From an uncultured Lachnospiraceae bacterium (GTDB lineage Bacteria > Bacillota > Clostridia > Lachnospirales > Lachnospiraceae): 64,000 nt of DNA. A program made the position numbers and the translations under genes. The DNA lies in assembly GCA_905233695.1 (NCBI GenBank), contig CAJODN010000009.1, positions 1 to 64,000 on the forward strand, given 5' to 3'. Under the pieces are notes generated by a model that ran no database searches, was not told the origin of the DNA, and worked only from the letters and a program-made list of their open reading frames with translations. Positions 57,201-64,000 of this stretch are shown here, piece after piece; positions within the stretch are counted from its first letter, which is position 1, and the number at the start of each line of letters is the position of its first letter.

Positions 57201-58430
57201 TTACAGCATCACATTATCACATAGTATCTCAATGTCAGATGCTGAAAGCTCATTATCTATAGTCCCCTGTATCATATCACTTGAACCGCCGCCTTTAGCA
57301 CCGTTTTTTTCTCTCATGTAAGCGGCAACCTTATTACAATCAATACTCTCGCTTCCGATTATGAAGAAATACCCTTTCTCGGATTGGGAAAATGTTCCCA
57401 CCAGCCTGTCGGGGTGTTCAGACTTCAGCTTATTAACCATATTGCGAAGTGACTTATTGCTTAAGTCATTAAGCTTTAAGATTATGGCTTTGTCTGTAAT
57501 AACAGAATCGACAAGCGGTATATTGAGGGCGATACTGTCAAAAATTAAATCCAGATATCTTTTTTCGAATTCTAATCGTTTATACTCGGCTTCCTTGATG
57601 CTATCTGCTAATTTCTTAACTTCCGATGCCAAATCATCACGGGAGGCACTTAAGGTTCTGCTTATATCTCTCGTAATACCGTCAAGCTTCTTATAATGCT
57701 CTAATGCACGTCTTCCACAGAGAATACTTATCCTTACGCCTCCTTTATAATTAAGGAAATCAACCACCTTAAGAAGTCCTATTTCACCGGTTCTTTTAAC
57801 ATGTGGTGCACAACAAGCGCAGAGATCTATGCCTTCAATCTCAACCAGCCTAACCCTGTCTTCGATCTCCTTCTTACTTCTGTAATCGAGACTCTCTATT
57901 TCTTCTTCTGTTGGGTAAAATGCGATTATTTCTCTGTTCTCGTATATAACCTTATTAACCTTATCTTCTATATCATATATCTCATCTTCCGTAAGCTTCC
58001 TATCAAAGTCAAAAGTAACTTCGTTATCGCTTAAGTGGAATCCTACGTTATTACAACCATAATATCTCTTACATAGCCCGGAGAAGATATGCTCTCCGCT
58101 ATGCTGCTGCATATTGGAGAATCGGTAGTCAAAGTCAATAATACCATAAGCTTTATCCCCCACCTTCAAGTCAGAAGTGTCGCCATCAACAAAGTGATAT
58201 ATAATATCATCTTCAATCCGGACATCATATACTTCAAGCTCTGAAAAGTACGAAGCATCATCACCTACGCGAATAACTCCTCTATCGGCAGTCTGCCCTC
58301 CGCTTTCGGGGAAGAATAAAGTCCTGTCTAATACAAACGCCGTCTTGTCGCCCCTTTTATCAATCTCTATAACCTCAGCTGTAAACTCATTGTCATACGG
58401 TTTTTCATCAAATAACCTTATCGTTCCCAT
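57201..58430 (-). CDS. Alanyl-tRNA editing protein, AlaX-L type
   Basis: A 409-residue free-standing editing protein that hydrolyses Ser- or Gly-tRNA-Ala. The zinc site is NMQQHSGEHIFSGL and CACCAPHVKRTGE. The C-terminal half has a DHHA1-like region (REKNGAKGGGSSDMIQG). The catalytic synthetase core is absent. The start ATG overlaps the stop of the upstream gene (TGATG), so both are co-translated. Confidence 0.93.
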   Translation of the reverse strand: MGTIRLFDEKPYDNEFTAEVIEIDKRGDKTAFVLDRTLFFPESGGQTADRGVIRVGDDASYFSELEVYDVRIEDDIIYHFVDGDTSDLKVGDKAYGIIDFDYRFSNMQQHSGEHIFSGLCKRYYGCNNVGFHLSDNEVTFDFDRKLTEDEIYDIEDKVNKVIYENREIIAFYPTEEEIESLDYRSKKEIEDRVRLVEIEGIDLCACCAPHVKRTGEIGLLKVVDFLNYKGGVRISILCGRRALEHYKKLDGITRDISRTLSASRDDLASEVKKLADSIKEAEYKRLEFEKRYLDLIFDSIALNIPLVDSVITDKAIILKLNDLSNKSLRNMVNKLKSEHPDRLVGTFSQSEKGYFFIIGSESIDCNKVAAYMREKNGAKGGGSSDMIQGTIDNELSASDIEILCDNVML

Positions 58431-58927
58431 CATATCTCCGTTCTGCCATACTCTGCCACTGCCTCACCAAGCCTCGACTCGCTGTCAACATACACCTTAG
58501 TAAGAGGCCATGGCAGATCTTCTATCATACTCCTTGAAGAATCCGTCATACGAAGAAGTCGAAGCTCATACGCAGTTTTATCTTTATACTTTTGCTTCCC
58601 TATATCACATTCGATATAGTTCTTAGAATCTGTTTCAACCTTGGTTGTAACCTTCCGAAGAGAAGTCTTACCGTATTTACTGTAGTCTGTTACGTATTCC
58701 GTCTTCTCTATGAAGTTTTCGCCTACATCCGGCCGCTCAAGGCATATAACCCTCATTTCAACATATGTCTTCCACACATAATCAGAGATATCTTCTGCAG
58801 ATGCAGGAAAGTCTAATTTAGATTTAATTTCTCCGACACTATATTCCAATTCAACAAAATGGCGGATTGCTCCGCCATTTGCAAATTCTCGAAGGAAGTT
58901 AGAAAGCGATTTATTAAACTCGTTCAC
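58430..58927 (-). CDS. Unknown 165-residue protein
   Basis: No known family seen. It is mixed alpha/beta, with FLREFANGGAIRHFVELEYS near the N-terminus and YVWKTYVEMRVICLERPDVG in the middle; no signal or membrane segment, so cytoplasmic. It overlaps the upstream GGDEF/EAL stop by 14 bases and ends on the AlaX start. Overlaps at both ends imply one message for the three genes. Confidence 0.8.
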   Translation of the reverse strand: MNEFNKSLSNFLREFANGGAIRHFVELEYSVGEIKSKLDFPASAEDISDYVWKTYVEMRVICLERPDVGENFIEKTEYVTDYSKYGKTSLRKVTTKVETDSKNYIECDIGKQKYKDKTAYELRLLRMTDSSRSMIEDLPWPLTKVYVDSESRLGEAVAEYGRTEI

Positions 58928-61385
58928 GTGGCACCTCTTTCAGCGGCTCATCTAACACCTCTTTTTCAAGATATTCAATTATTTCGTCAGCGGGAAGGGG
59001 CTTACTGAAGAGATATCCCTGGCAATAATCGCAGCCCAGACTCTTTAGGAACTCGAACTGCTCTTCCGTCTCGACACCTTCCACCAATGTCTTAAGACCA
59101 AGCTCCTTACACATATCAATCATGTGCTTAAGGATTATCTTAGAAGATACAACATTTCCTCGAAGGAATCCCATATCGAACTTAATTGTATCGAACCTGA
59201 AGTCCTTTAAGACATTAAGTGACGAATAACCGGAACCGAAGTCATCCATCCATATCTCGTAGCCTAATTCTTCGAATTGAAGCGCTACGTTCTGAAGGTG
59301 TTCCTTCTGCTCTGTAAGCGTAGATTCCGTTATCTCTAAATGAAGTAAGTAACGTGGCATATTATATTTTGAAACGGTCTCTTCCACCATTCCCACAATA
59401 TCATCAACAATTTCGAAATCTCTCTGTGACAGATTAACTGATATTGATACAAAGTCTCTCTTGGCAAATTCTTTAGCCTTAACATATCCCTGGCATATTT
59501 TCTCAAGCATATAGCTATCAAGCTTATGAATGAGTCTTGTCTGCTCTAAGGTATCGATAAAGTCAAATGGCGGAAGCATTCCGTACTCTTCCGATTCCCA
59601 TCTGGCAAGTGCCTCCATACTGAATACTTTTCTCGTCTGAACATCTATAACGGGCTGGAAGAACAACTTTATCCATTCATTTTCAATAGCATCATCAATA
59701 TGCTCAACAACATACTGGAACTTATCCCTCTTAGTCTCAAGTTCCTCATCGAACATCTGAAGAAGCTTATCGTATCGACCTCGAAGCACGTCACATGCGA
59801 ACTTGGCATTATCGCAGGCTAGGTTAATGTCAACTACATTGTCCTTCTTAATCTCATATGCACCCACGCGAAGCACATTGGCATAATCGGGAAGATTCTC
59901 ATTAACAATTCCCTTAAGATCTATAATAGCTCTTGATAAATCAGGGTTCTCGGTAAGAACAACGAAATGATCTCCGGTAAATCTCGATATTAATCCATTA
60001 TCAAATACGCGACCGAGAGCCTTTGCCACACTTATAAGAAGCTCATCACCCTTATCAAAACCATACTTAGCGTTATAGGACTTAAAGTTCTCCACGTCTA
60101 TATTAATTACATAGAGATTCTTGTTAATACTGTTAATCTCATCCGTGGCTCTTTCCTTGAATGTCTTCTCGCCAAGAAGTCCCGTAAGGGCATCGAGACC
60201 GCTCTTAGATGAGCTCCCTCTGGTCTTCATTCCTTCCTTATACACGACACATCTGTTACGACCGCCGTTCTTAGCTTCATACAAGGCGCAATCAGCCTTA
60301 TGATACAATTCGTCAAATGTGGCGTCATTGGAATCAATTGTAACCACACCGATAGAGCCGTGAACAGACCTGATATTGGCAAATGAAGTGCGATTGACCC
60401 TGTCTATTACATTGTTCATAAGGCGAAGACCGTCATCGAGATCCACAACGGACTTAATTAAGAAAATAAATTCATCGCCTCCGAGACGACCGCATATATT
60501 ACCGTAATCATATTCATAGTCTAATTCAAAACCGGTTATATCATCGGGTGCCACAAGCACGATATCCATTTCGTTAGCAAGCACATTTCCGATAACAGAG
60601 ATAGTCTCGTCACCAAGTTGATGACCGTATGTATCATTAATAAGCTTAAAGTGGTCTATATCCATAATTCCGAGCATCATGAATTTATTCTCAAGCTTAT
60701 TCCTAATCTGGTTCTCCGAAATTCTAACAAAAGCGCGTCTTCTAAGGAGCTTCGATAGCTGGTCGAAACTAGATGATATCTCAAGAGCTCCCTGCTTCTC
60801 CAGACTATCCTGATAGTTAATTAACTCTCTTAGGCGATTAGATTGGTACACAAAATGAATTATAAGACCGATTAACGTAAAGAATCCCGCTACAGGTACA
60901 TACTCCTGCATATAGCGACACCACTCGGGACCCGCCCCCGCCAGAATACAGAACAAGGCATAGTTAAGGCCGTAGAACAAAAGTGACGCAACCATATTAT
61001 GCATATAGAAAAGCGGCATCAGTACAACAATTGCGGGATATAAGAAAATTGTTCCCACACTGTCGATTGACATGGCATATGCTCCGTATACCATAATAAC
61101 TTCTACAGAGGCGTAGAAGAACCAGTAGTGATATCCTTTGGTGAATTTGGCAAGGAGGAACCACGCCATTGCAATAAGTACTTCCACTATGGTAAATACG
61201 GGAGTGGCACTAAGATCCCAATCCTGAATATAAGCAACCGCTGTATATATTGCGAGAATAAGCGCATTAATAACAACAATTACTCCAAGACTTGTATCGT
61301 TACCCTCTTGTATTATTTCCTTGTAATTTGCAAAGCGTTCCTTCGGAACACCATAGGTTTTAAAATACTTTAACGTATTTAACAT
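58914..61385 (-). CDS. Membrane GGDEF-GGDEF-EAL protein (c-di-GMP turnover)
   Basis: An 823-residue protein. Residues about 30-190 form six or so membrane helices. GGDEF-1 (about 215-390) has DIDHFKLINDTYGHQLGD and RLGGDEFIFLI, intact. GGDEF-2 (about 400-560) has TGDHF in place of GGDEF, so it is probably non-catalytic. The EAL domain (about 575-810) keeps MEALARWE, SVNLSQRD, LEITEST, DDFGSGYSSL, DTIKFD and EGVETEEQ, so it is probably an active phosphodiesterase. The protein may make and break c-di-GMP. Confidence 0.93.
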   Translation of the reverse strand: MLNTLKYFKTYGVPKERFANYKEIIQEGNDTSLGVIVVINALILAIYTAVAYIQDWDLSATPVFTIVEVLIAMAWFLLAKFTKGYHYWFFYASVEVIMVYGAYAMSIDSVGTIFLYPAIVVLMPLFYMHNMVASLLFYGLNYALFCILAGAGPEWCRYMQEYVPVAGFFTLIGLIIHFVYQSNRLRELINYQDSLEKQGALEISSSFDQLSKLLRRRAFVRISENQIRNKLENKFMMLGIMDIDHFKLINDTYGHQLGDETISVIGNVLANEMDIVLVAPDDITGFELDYEYDYGNICGRLGGDEFIFLIKSVVDLDDGLRLMNNVIDRVNRTSFANIRSVHGSIGVVTIDSNDATFDELYHKADCALYEAKNGGRNRCVVYKEGMKTRGSSSKSGLDALTGLLGEKTFKERATDEINSINKNLYVINIDVENFKSYNAKYGFDKGDELLISVAKALGRVFDNGLISRFTGDHFVVLTENPDLSRAIIDLKGIVNENLPDYANVLRVGAYEIKKDNVVDINLACDNAKFACDVLRGRYDKLLQMFDEELETKRDKFQYVVEHIDDAIENEWIKLFFQPVIDVQTRKVFSMEALARWESEEYGMLPPFDFIDTLEQTRLIHKLDSYMLEKICQGYVKAKEFAKRDFVSISVNLSQRDFEIVDDIVGMVEETVSKYNMPRYLLHLEITESTLTEQKEHLQNVALQFEELGYEIWMDDFGSGYSSLNVLKDFRFDTIKFDMGFLRGNVVSSKIILKHMIDMCKELGLKTLVEGVETEEQFEFLKSLGCDYCQGYLFSKPLPADEIIEYLEKEVLDEPLKEVPRERV

Positions 61386-61455
61386 TTCCCTTCACCCTAC
61401 CATTCAAGTTGTTATATGATGATTTAATTTCTTGAATAACACATTTACTAATCAA

Positions 61456-62301
61456 TCACTCGGGGACAAATCCCTCGAATATGAATATATCATAGTCTTC
61501 ACTTCTCTTATCAAGCTCAGCCTGGCTCTTAATTGTAAATGCAACTGACGGAGCCATAAACAGCTTCTTACATATCTGTCTTGAAAGATTCGTAAAGTAC
61601 CTTGTATCATATGCAATAAAATCAGGCTTAATTATAAAGTTAAATAAGAGGTTCTTAGACATAGACATTAAAATCTTATTATTACCCTCATCATCGCCCG
61701 TAGCTGCATAGTCACTTGCTAACACTCCACGGACAACCTCAGGTCTGTTCTTTCTGTACCAGAGAACAGCCATAGGATGGAATGATTCTATGCAGTAGTA
61801 TCCGTTATAATACATAAGCATCTCATCGACTATCTCACAGACTTCTGTACTGAATGTGGGAAGCTTATATTCCACAATAAGGGGAACCTTACCGGCAACT
61901 TGGTCAAGTACATCTTCAAACAAAGGTATCCTACAGTCTGTATCGAGAAGTGTAAGCTTGCTAAGCTCAGCATAGGTCATATCGCTAACCTTCTTATCAA
62001 CAAAGCACATCCTCTTAAGGTCGAAATCGTGGAATACAACTACCTTCTTATCCTTGGTAAGCTGTACATCAAGCTCGATTCCATATCCATTATCCACTGC
62101 TTTCTTAAACGCCTTCATAGAGTTCTCGGGCGCATCACTCTTATTGTCATAGAGACCTCTGTGAGCGAAAAGCTTCTTCTTCTCTAAAAGCTCAAATGTC
62201 GGTCTGCCAATCATTCTCGGCATAATGGCCAGAAGATAGCCAATACCCGTAATAATAGGTGCCGTAATAAGTCTTCGAAAAAATCTCTTAATTCCTTTCA
62301 T
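61456..62301 (-). CDS. Membrane-anchored glycerophosphodiester phosphodiesterase
   Basis: A 281-residue GDPD enzyme. N-terminal helix (LITAPIITGIGYLLAIMPRM). Motifs: LFAHRGLYDNKSDAPENS, GIELDVQLTKDKKVVVFHDF and LIVEYKL. It frees glycerol 3-phosphate from glycerophosphodiesters, e.g. from lipid turnover. No operon link with its neighbours is visible. Confidence 0.92.
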   Translation of the reverse strand: MKGIKRFFRRLITAPIITGIGYLLAIMPRMIGRPTFELLEKKKLFAHRGLYDNKSDAPENSMKAFKKAVDNGYGIELDVQLTKDKKVVVFHDFDLKRMCFVDKKVSDMTYAELSKLTLLDTDCRIPLFEDVLDQVAGKVPLIVEYKLPTFSTEVCEIVDEMLMYYNGYYCIESFHPMAVLWYRKNRPEVVRGVLASDYAATGDDEGNNKILMSMSKNLLFNFIIKPDFIAYDTRYFTNLSRQICKKLFMAPSVAFTIKSQAELDKRSEDYDIFIFEGFVPE

Positions 62302-62371
62302 TGTAAAACCCCCTTTTTCTTTTCATACATTTCCCCATTATATTTACTTTTCATAACCTTTTTGGAAATGC

Positions 62372-63175
62372 TTAACATTTCCCCAAGAACTCATACACCC
62401 GTTCCATATAATCAGGCGCTTCATCGTATACACAGTGACCGTAGGTATCATCGTATATAAATAGTTCACAGTCACTGTTACCTTCTCTAATCTTATTATA
62501 AATCTCTCTTGAAGCATCGGCGCCGAATACAAGGTCTCCCTCCGTTCCGATTACAAACGTAGGCGCTTTAATCTCCTTTAACCTATCTCTTACATCGAAA
62601 CTTACAAATCCGTAGCAAAGGTTAAGAAACTGCTTGAATTCCTCTTCCGTCATATTGCCGTATGACTTAATGTATGACTCCCTGTTAGGGAATGTCAGCT
62701 TCTTGGAATAACAATAGTCCGTCATGGAATTGGCAAGCCCGATGGCATCTCTTTTCTCTGCAAGGTCTACCCATTCATCGAATGCCACCCTCGACATATC
62801 GTTAATATATGCAGCGCTTGATGCTATCACAAGCGCATTTACCATATCAGGATAATTAATCCCAATCTCTTGAATTATTCCACCGCCCTGGGATGAGCCG
62901 AAGAAGTAGGCATTGTCTATTCCCAGTGCCTTCACTGTCCAAGCGGTGTCTCGAGCCATATCAAGGGAAGTGTAATTATCCGGAGCATTAAGCCTTCTGT
63001 CCAGAAGATATACAGTGTATTCCTTCTTGAAAATGTTATATCTCTCTTCTATCAGACCTGCGAGAGGCGTTACCGGTCGAAGAGAAAGTCCCGGAACAAT
63101 TACAAAGTTCTTCTTACCTTCTCCGAATACGGCATAGTTCGCTGTGAAGCTTTTTGTCTTAATTGTATCAACCAT
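62372..63175 (-). CDS. Cytoplasmic alpha/beta hydrolase
   Basis: A 267-residue serine hydrolase. FVIVPGLSLRPV (oxyanion), FFGSSQGGGIIQE (serine), FVIGTEGDLVFGADAS (acid), TYGHCVYDEAP (histidine). No signal peptide. Esterase, peptidase and C-C hydrolase roles are all possible. Confidence 0.87.
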   Translation of the reverse strand: MVDTIKTKSFTANYAVFGEGKKNFVIVPGLSLRPVTPLAGLIEERYNIFKKEYTVYLLDRRLNAPDNYTSLDMARDTAWTVKALGIDNAYFFGSSQGGGIIQEIGINYPDMVNALVIASSAAYINDMSRVAFDEWVDLAEKRDAIGLANSMTDYCYSKKLTFPNRESYIKSYGNMTEEEFKQFLNLCYGFVSFDVRDRLKEIKAPTFVIGTEGDLVFGADASREIYNKIREGNSDCELFIYDDTYGHCVYDEAPDYMERVYEFLGKC

Positions 63176-63203
63176 GGCGACTCCTTATTAAGTCTACATT
63201 TAA

Positions 63204-63995
63204 CTATTTGCCCAGCTTGTTCAGCTTCTCCTTAACGAAGAAACTGTCAATCTTATGATTAAGACCTTCCTTATCGATTGTCTTAAGAAGATAATCAACA
63301 GGCTTAAGTCCCATGACAGCCATTACGCTCTCTCTGTCATCCTTACCCGTAAGGAACATAACCGGCACATCTTCCGTAGCGGTATCGCTTTTTAACATTG
63401 AAAGAATCTGCGGACCGTCCGCAACAGGCATCTGATAATCGAGAAGAATAAGATCCGCCTTATTCTTGGCAAGCCAGCTTATTGCCTGCATGCCGGAAGA
63501 TGCCATGCCCACATAGTATTTATCCTTAAGCCAGCCGTAAACCGTCCTCATATATGTAATATCATCATCAACGATTAAAATACGTTTCTTCTTATCGCGA
63601 GCTTCCGCACTGTCCATATATTTTTCCACGGTTTTAATAAGCTTATCCATCTCAAAAGGCCGCTCAAACTGAGCCAAAAGCTCCGTAGGAGGAATAATCT
63701 TAAGTGTCCACTCAATGTCCTTGGGTTCACCGATAAGAATGATCTGGGAATCAGATTCTCCAACCTTATCGCGTAGATATACTAATGCTTCCACATCATC
63801 ATCACTTATATCGTTAAGATTAATAACATAAAGCTCCGCGAATTCATTTACACGGTTAAGCTCCTTAATCGTAAGTTCCGCGAACTGATTGGGGAGACTA
63901 TTCTCCTTTAATTTATCCTCTATTCCCTTAATAAGAAATCCTTCCGCCTTGGCAACTACTATTATGCTGTTCTTATTAGGCGATGAAATGTCCAT
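63204..63995 (-). CDS. Response regulator with two receiver-like domains
   Basis: A 263-residue protein. Residues 1-125 look like a degenerate receiver (SIIVVAKAEGFLIKGIEDKL, VINLNDISDDDV), with no clear phospho-acceptor. Residues 135-255 are a normal receiver: RILIVDDDITYMR, DLILLDYQMPVADG (phospho-aspartate), FLTGKDD and KPVDYLLK. There is no DNA-binding output domain. Only five bases upstream are visible, so the start (ATG at 63995) cannot be confirmed. Confidence 0.88.
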   Translation of the reverse strand: MDISSPNKNSIIVVAKAEGFLIKGIEDKLKENSLPNQFAELTIKELNRVNEFAELYVINLNDISDDDVEALVYLRDKVGESDSQIILIGEPKDIEWTLKIIPPTELLAQFERPFEMDKLIKTVEKYMDSAEARDKKKRILIVDDDITYMRTVYGWLKDKYYVGMASSGMQAISWLAKNKADLILLDYQMPVADGPQILSMLKSDTATEDVPVMFLTGKDDRESVMAVMGLKPVDYLLKTIDKEGLNHKIDSFFVKEKLNKLGK

Positions 63996-64000
63996 TTTGC

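Overview
The window reads as a chromosomal segment of an anaerobic low-to-moderate GC Firmicute, most likely Clostridia of the Lachnospiraceae (Butyrivibrio/Pseudobutyrivibrio-like). Support: the CIRCE-controlled hrcA-grpE-dnaK-dnaJ order, the nusB-xseA-xseB-dxs-tlyA-nadK-argR-recN cluster, pyruvate phosphate dikinase, single-chain class II glycyl-tRNA synthetase, an Asp23 gene, a DUF5688-type protein, BspA-like surface repeats and many GGDEF/EAL/MCP signalling proteins. No rRNA gene is present, so the genus is inference. Almost everything lies on the minus strand; only a LysR regulator, holA, tRNA-Thr and the DUF5688-type gene are on plus.

Layout. 1-5.9 kb is accessory: an edge-truncated reading frame, a LysR regulator, a short operon (cyclophilin-like lipoprotein, hexapeptide acetyltransferase, lipoprotein esterase), a membrane alpha/beta hydrolase and a DUF4143-type ATPase preceded by three direct repeats. 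6.1-9 kb holds a secreted or flagellar-type protein with a duplicated FliD-C-like module, an aldehyde dehydrogenase and a decayed DUF5648 fragment. 9-14 kb is the heat-shock operon with a perfect CIRCE and a second palindrome at its promoter. 14.2-19.3 kb carries a BspA/Big_2/DUF5648 surface protein, hemW and lepA. 19.4-21.7 kb carries plus-strand holA, tRNA-Thr, the DUF5688-type gene and a tRNA-Lys-like 3' remnant.

21.7-31.7 kb is a housekeeping transcript: six tRNAs (Pro-Gly-Arg-Gln-His-Lys), Asp23, then nusB, xseA, xseB, dxs, tlyA, nadK, argR, recN and a membrane diguanylate cyclase; ispA is missing from its usual place. 31.7-36.7 kb is an operon of an RNA methyltransferase, C1 peptidase, cell-wall amidase, RdgB and a YfcE-like phosphodiesterase. 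36.9-38.7 kb has two overlapping unknown genes, an apparent internally deleted iron-alcohol-dehydrogenase relic and a structured RNA candidate. 38.7-45.4 kb has two chemoreceptors around ppdK. 45.6-52.4 kb is M16C protease-era-recO-unknown-glycyl-tRNA synthetase. 52.4-58.4 kb has pyrF, pyrC, glmM, an HD hydrolase with a Cys-rich head and an AlaX-type editing protein. 58.4-64 kb has an unknown gene overlapped with a GGDEF-GGDEF-EAL protein, a glycerophosphodiesterase, an alpha/beta hydrolase and a double-receiver protein at the right edge.

Together: protein quality control, translation fidelity (LepA, GlyRS, AlaX, TlyA), DNA repair (RecN, RecO, exonuclease VII, RdgB), isoprenoid and pyrimidine precursors, wall turnover (amidase, GlmM) and motility or c-di-GMP signalling. 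I did not find a complete new multi-gene system. The most unusual items are the relic genes, the structured intergenic elements (near tRNAs, between pyrF and pyrC, at 38.5 kb), the terminator/promoter overlap ahead of nusB and the apparently leaderless holA.
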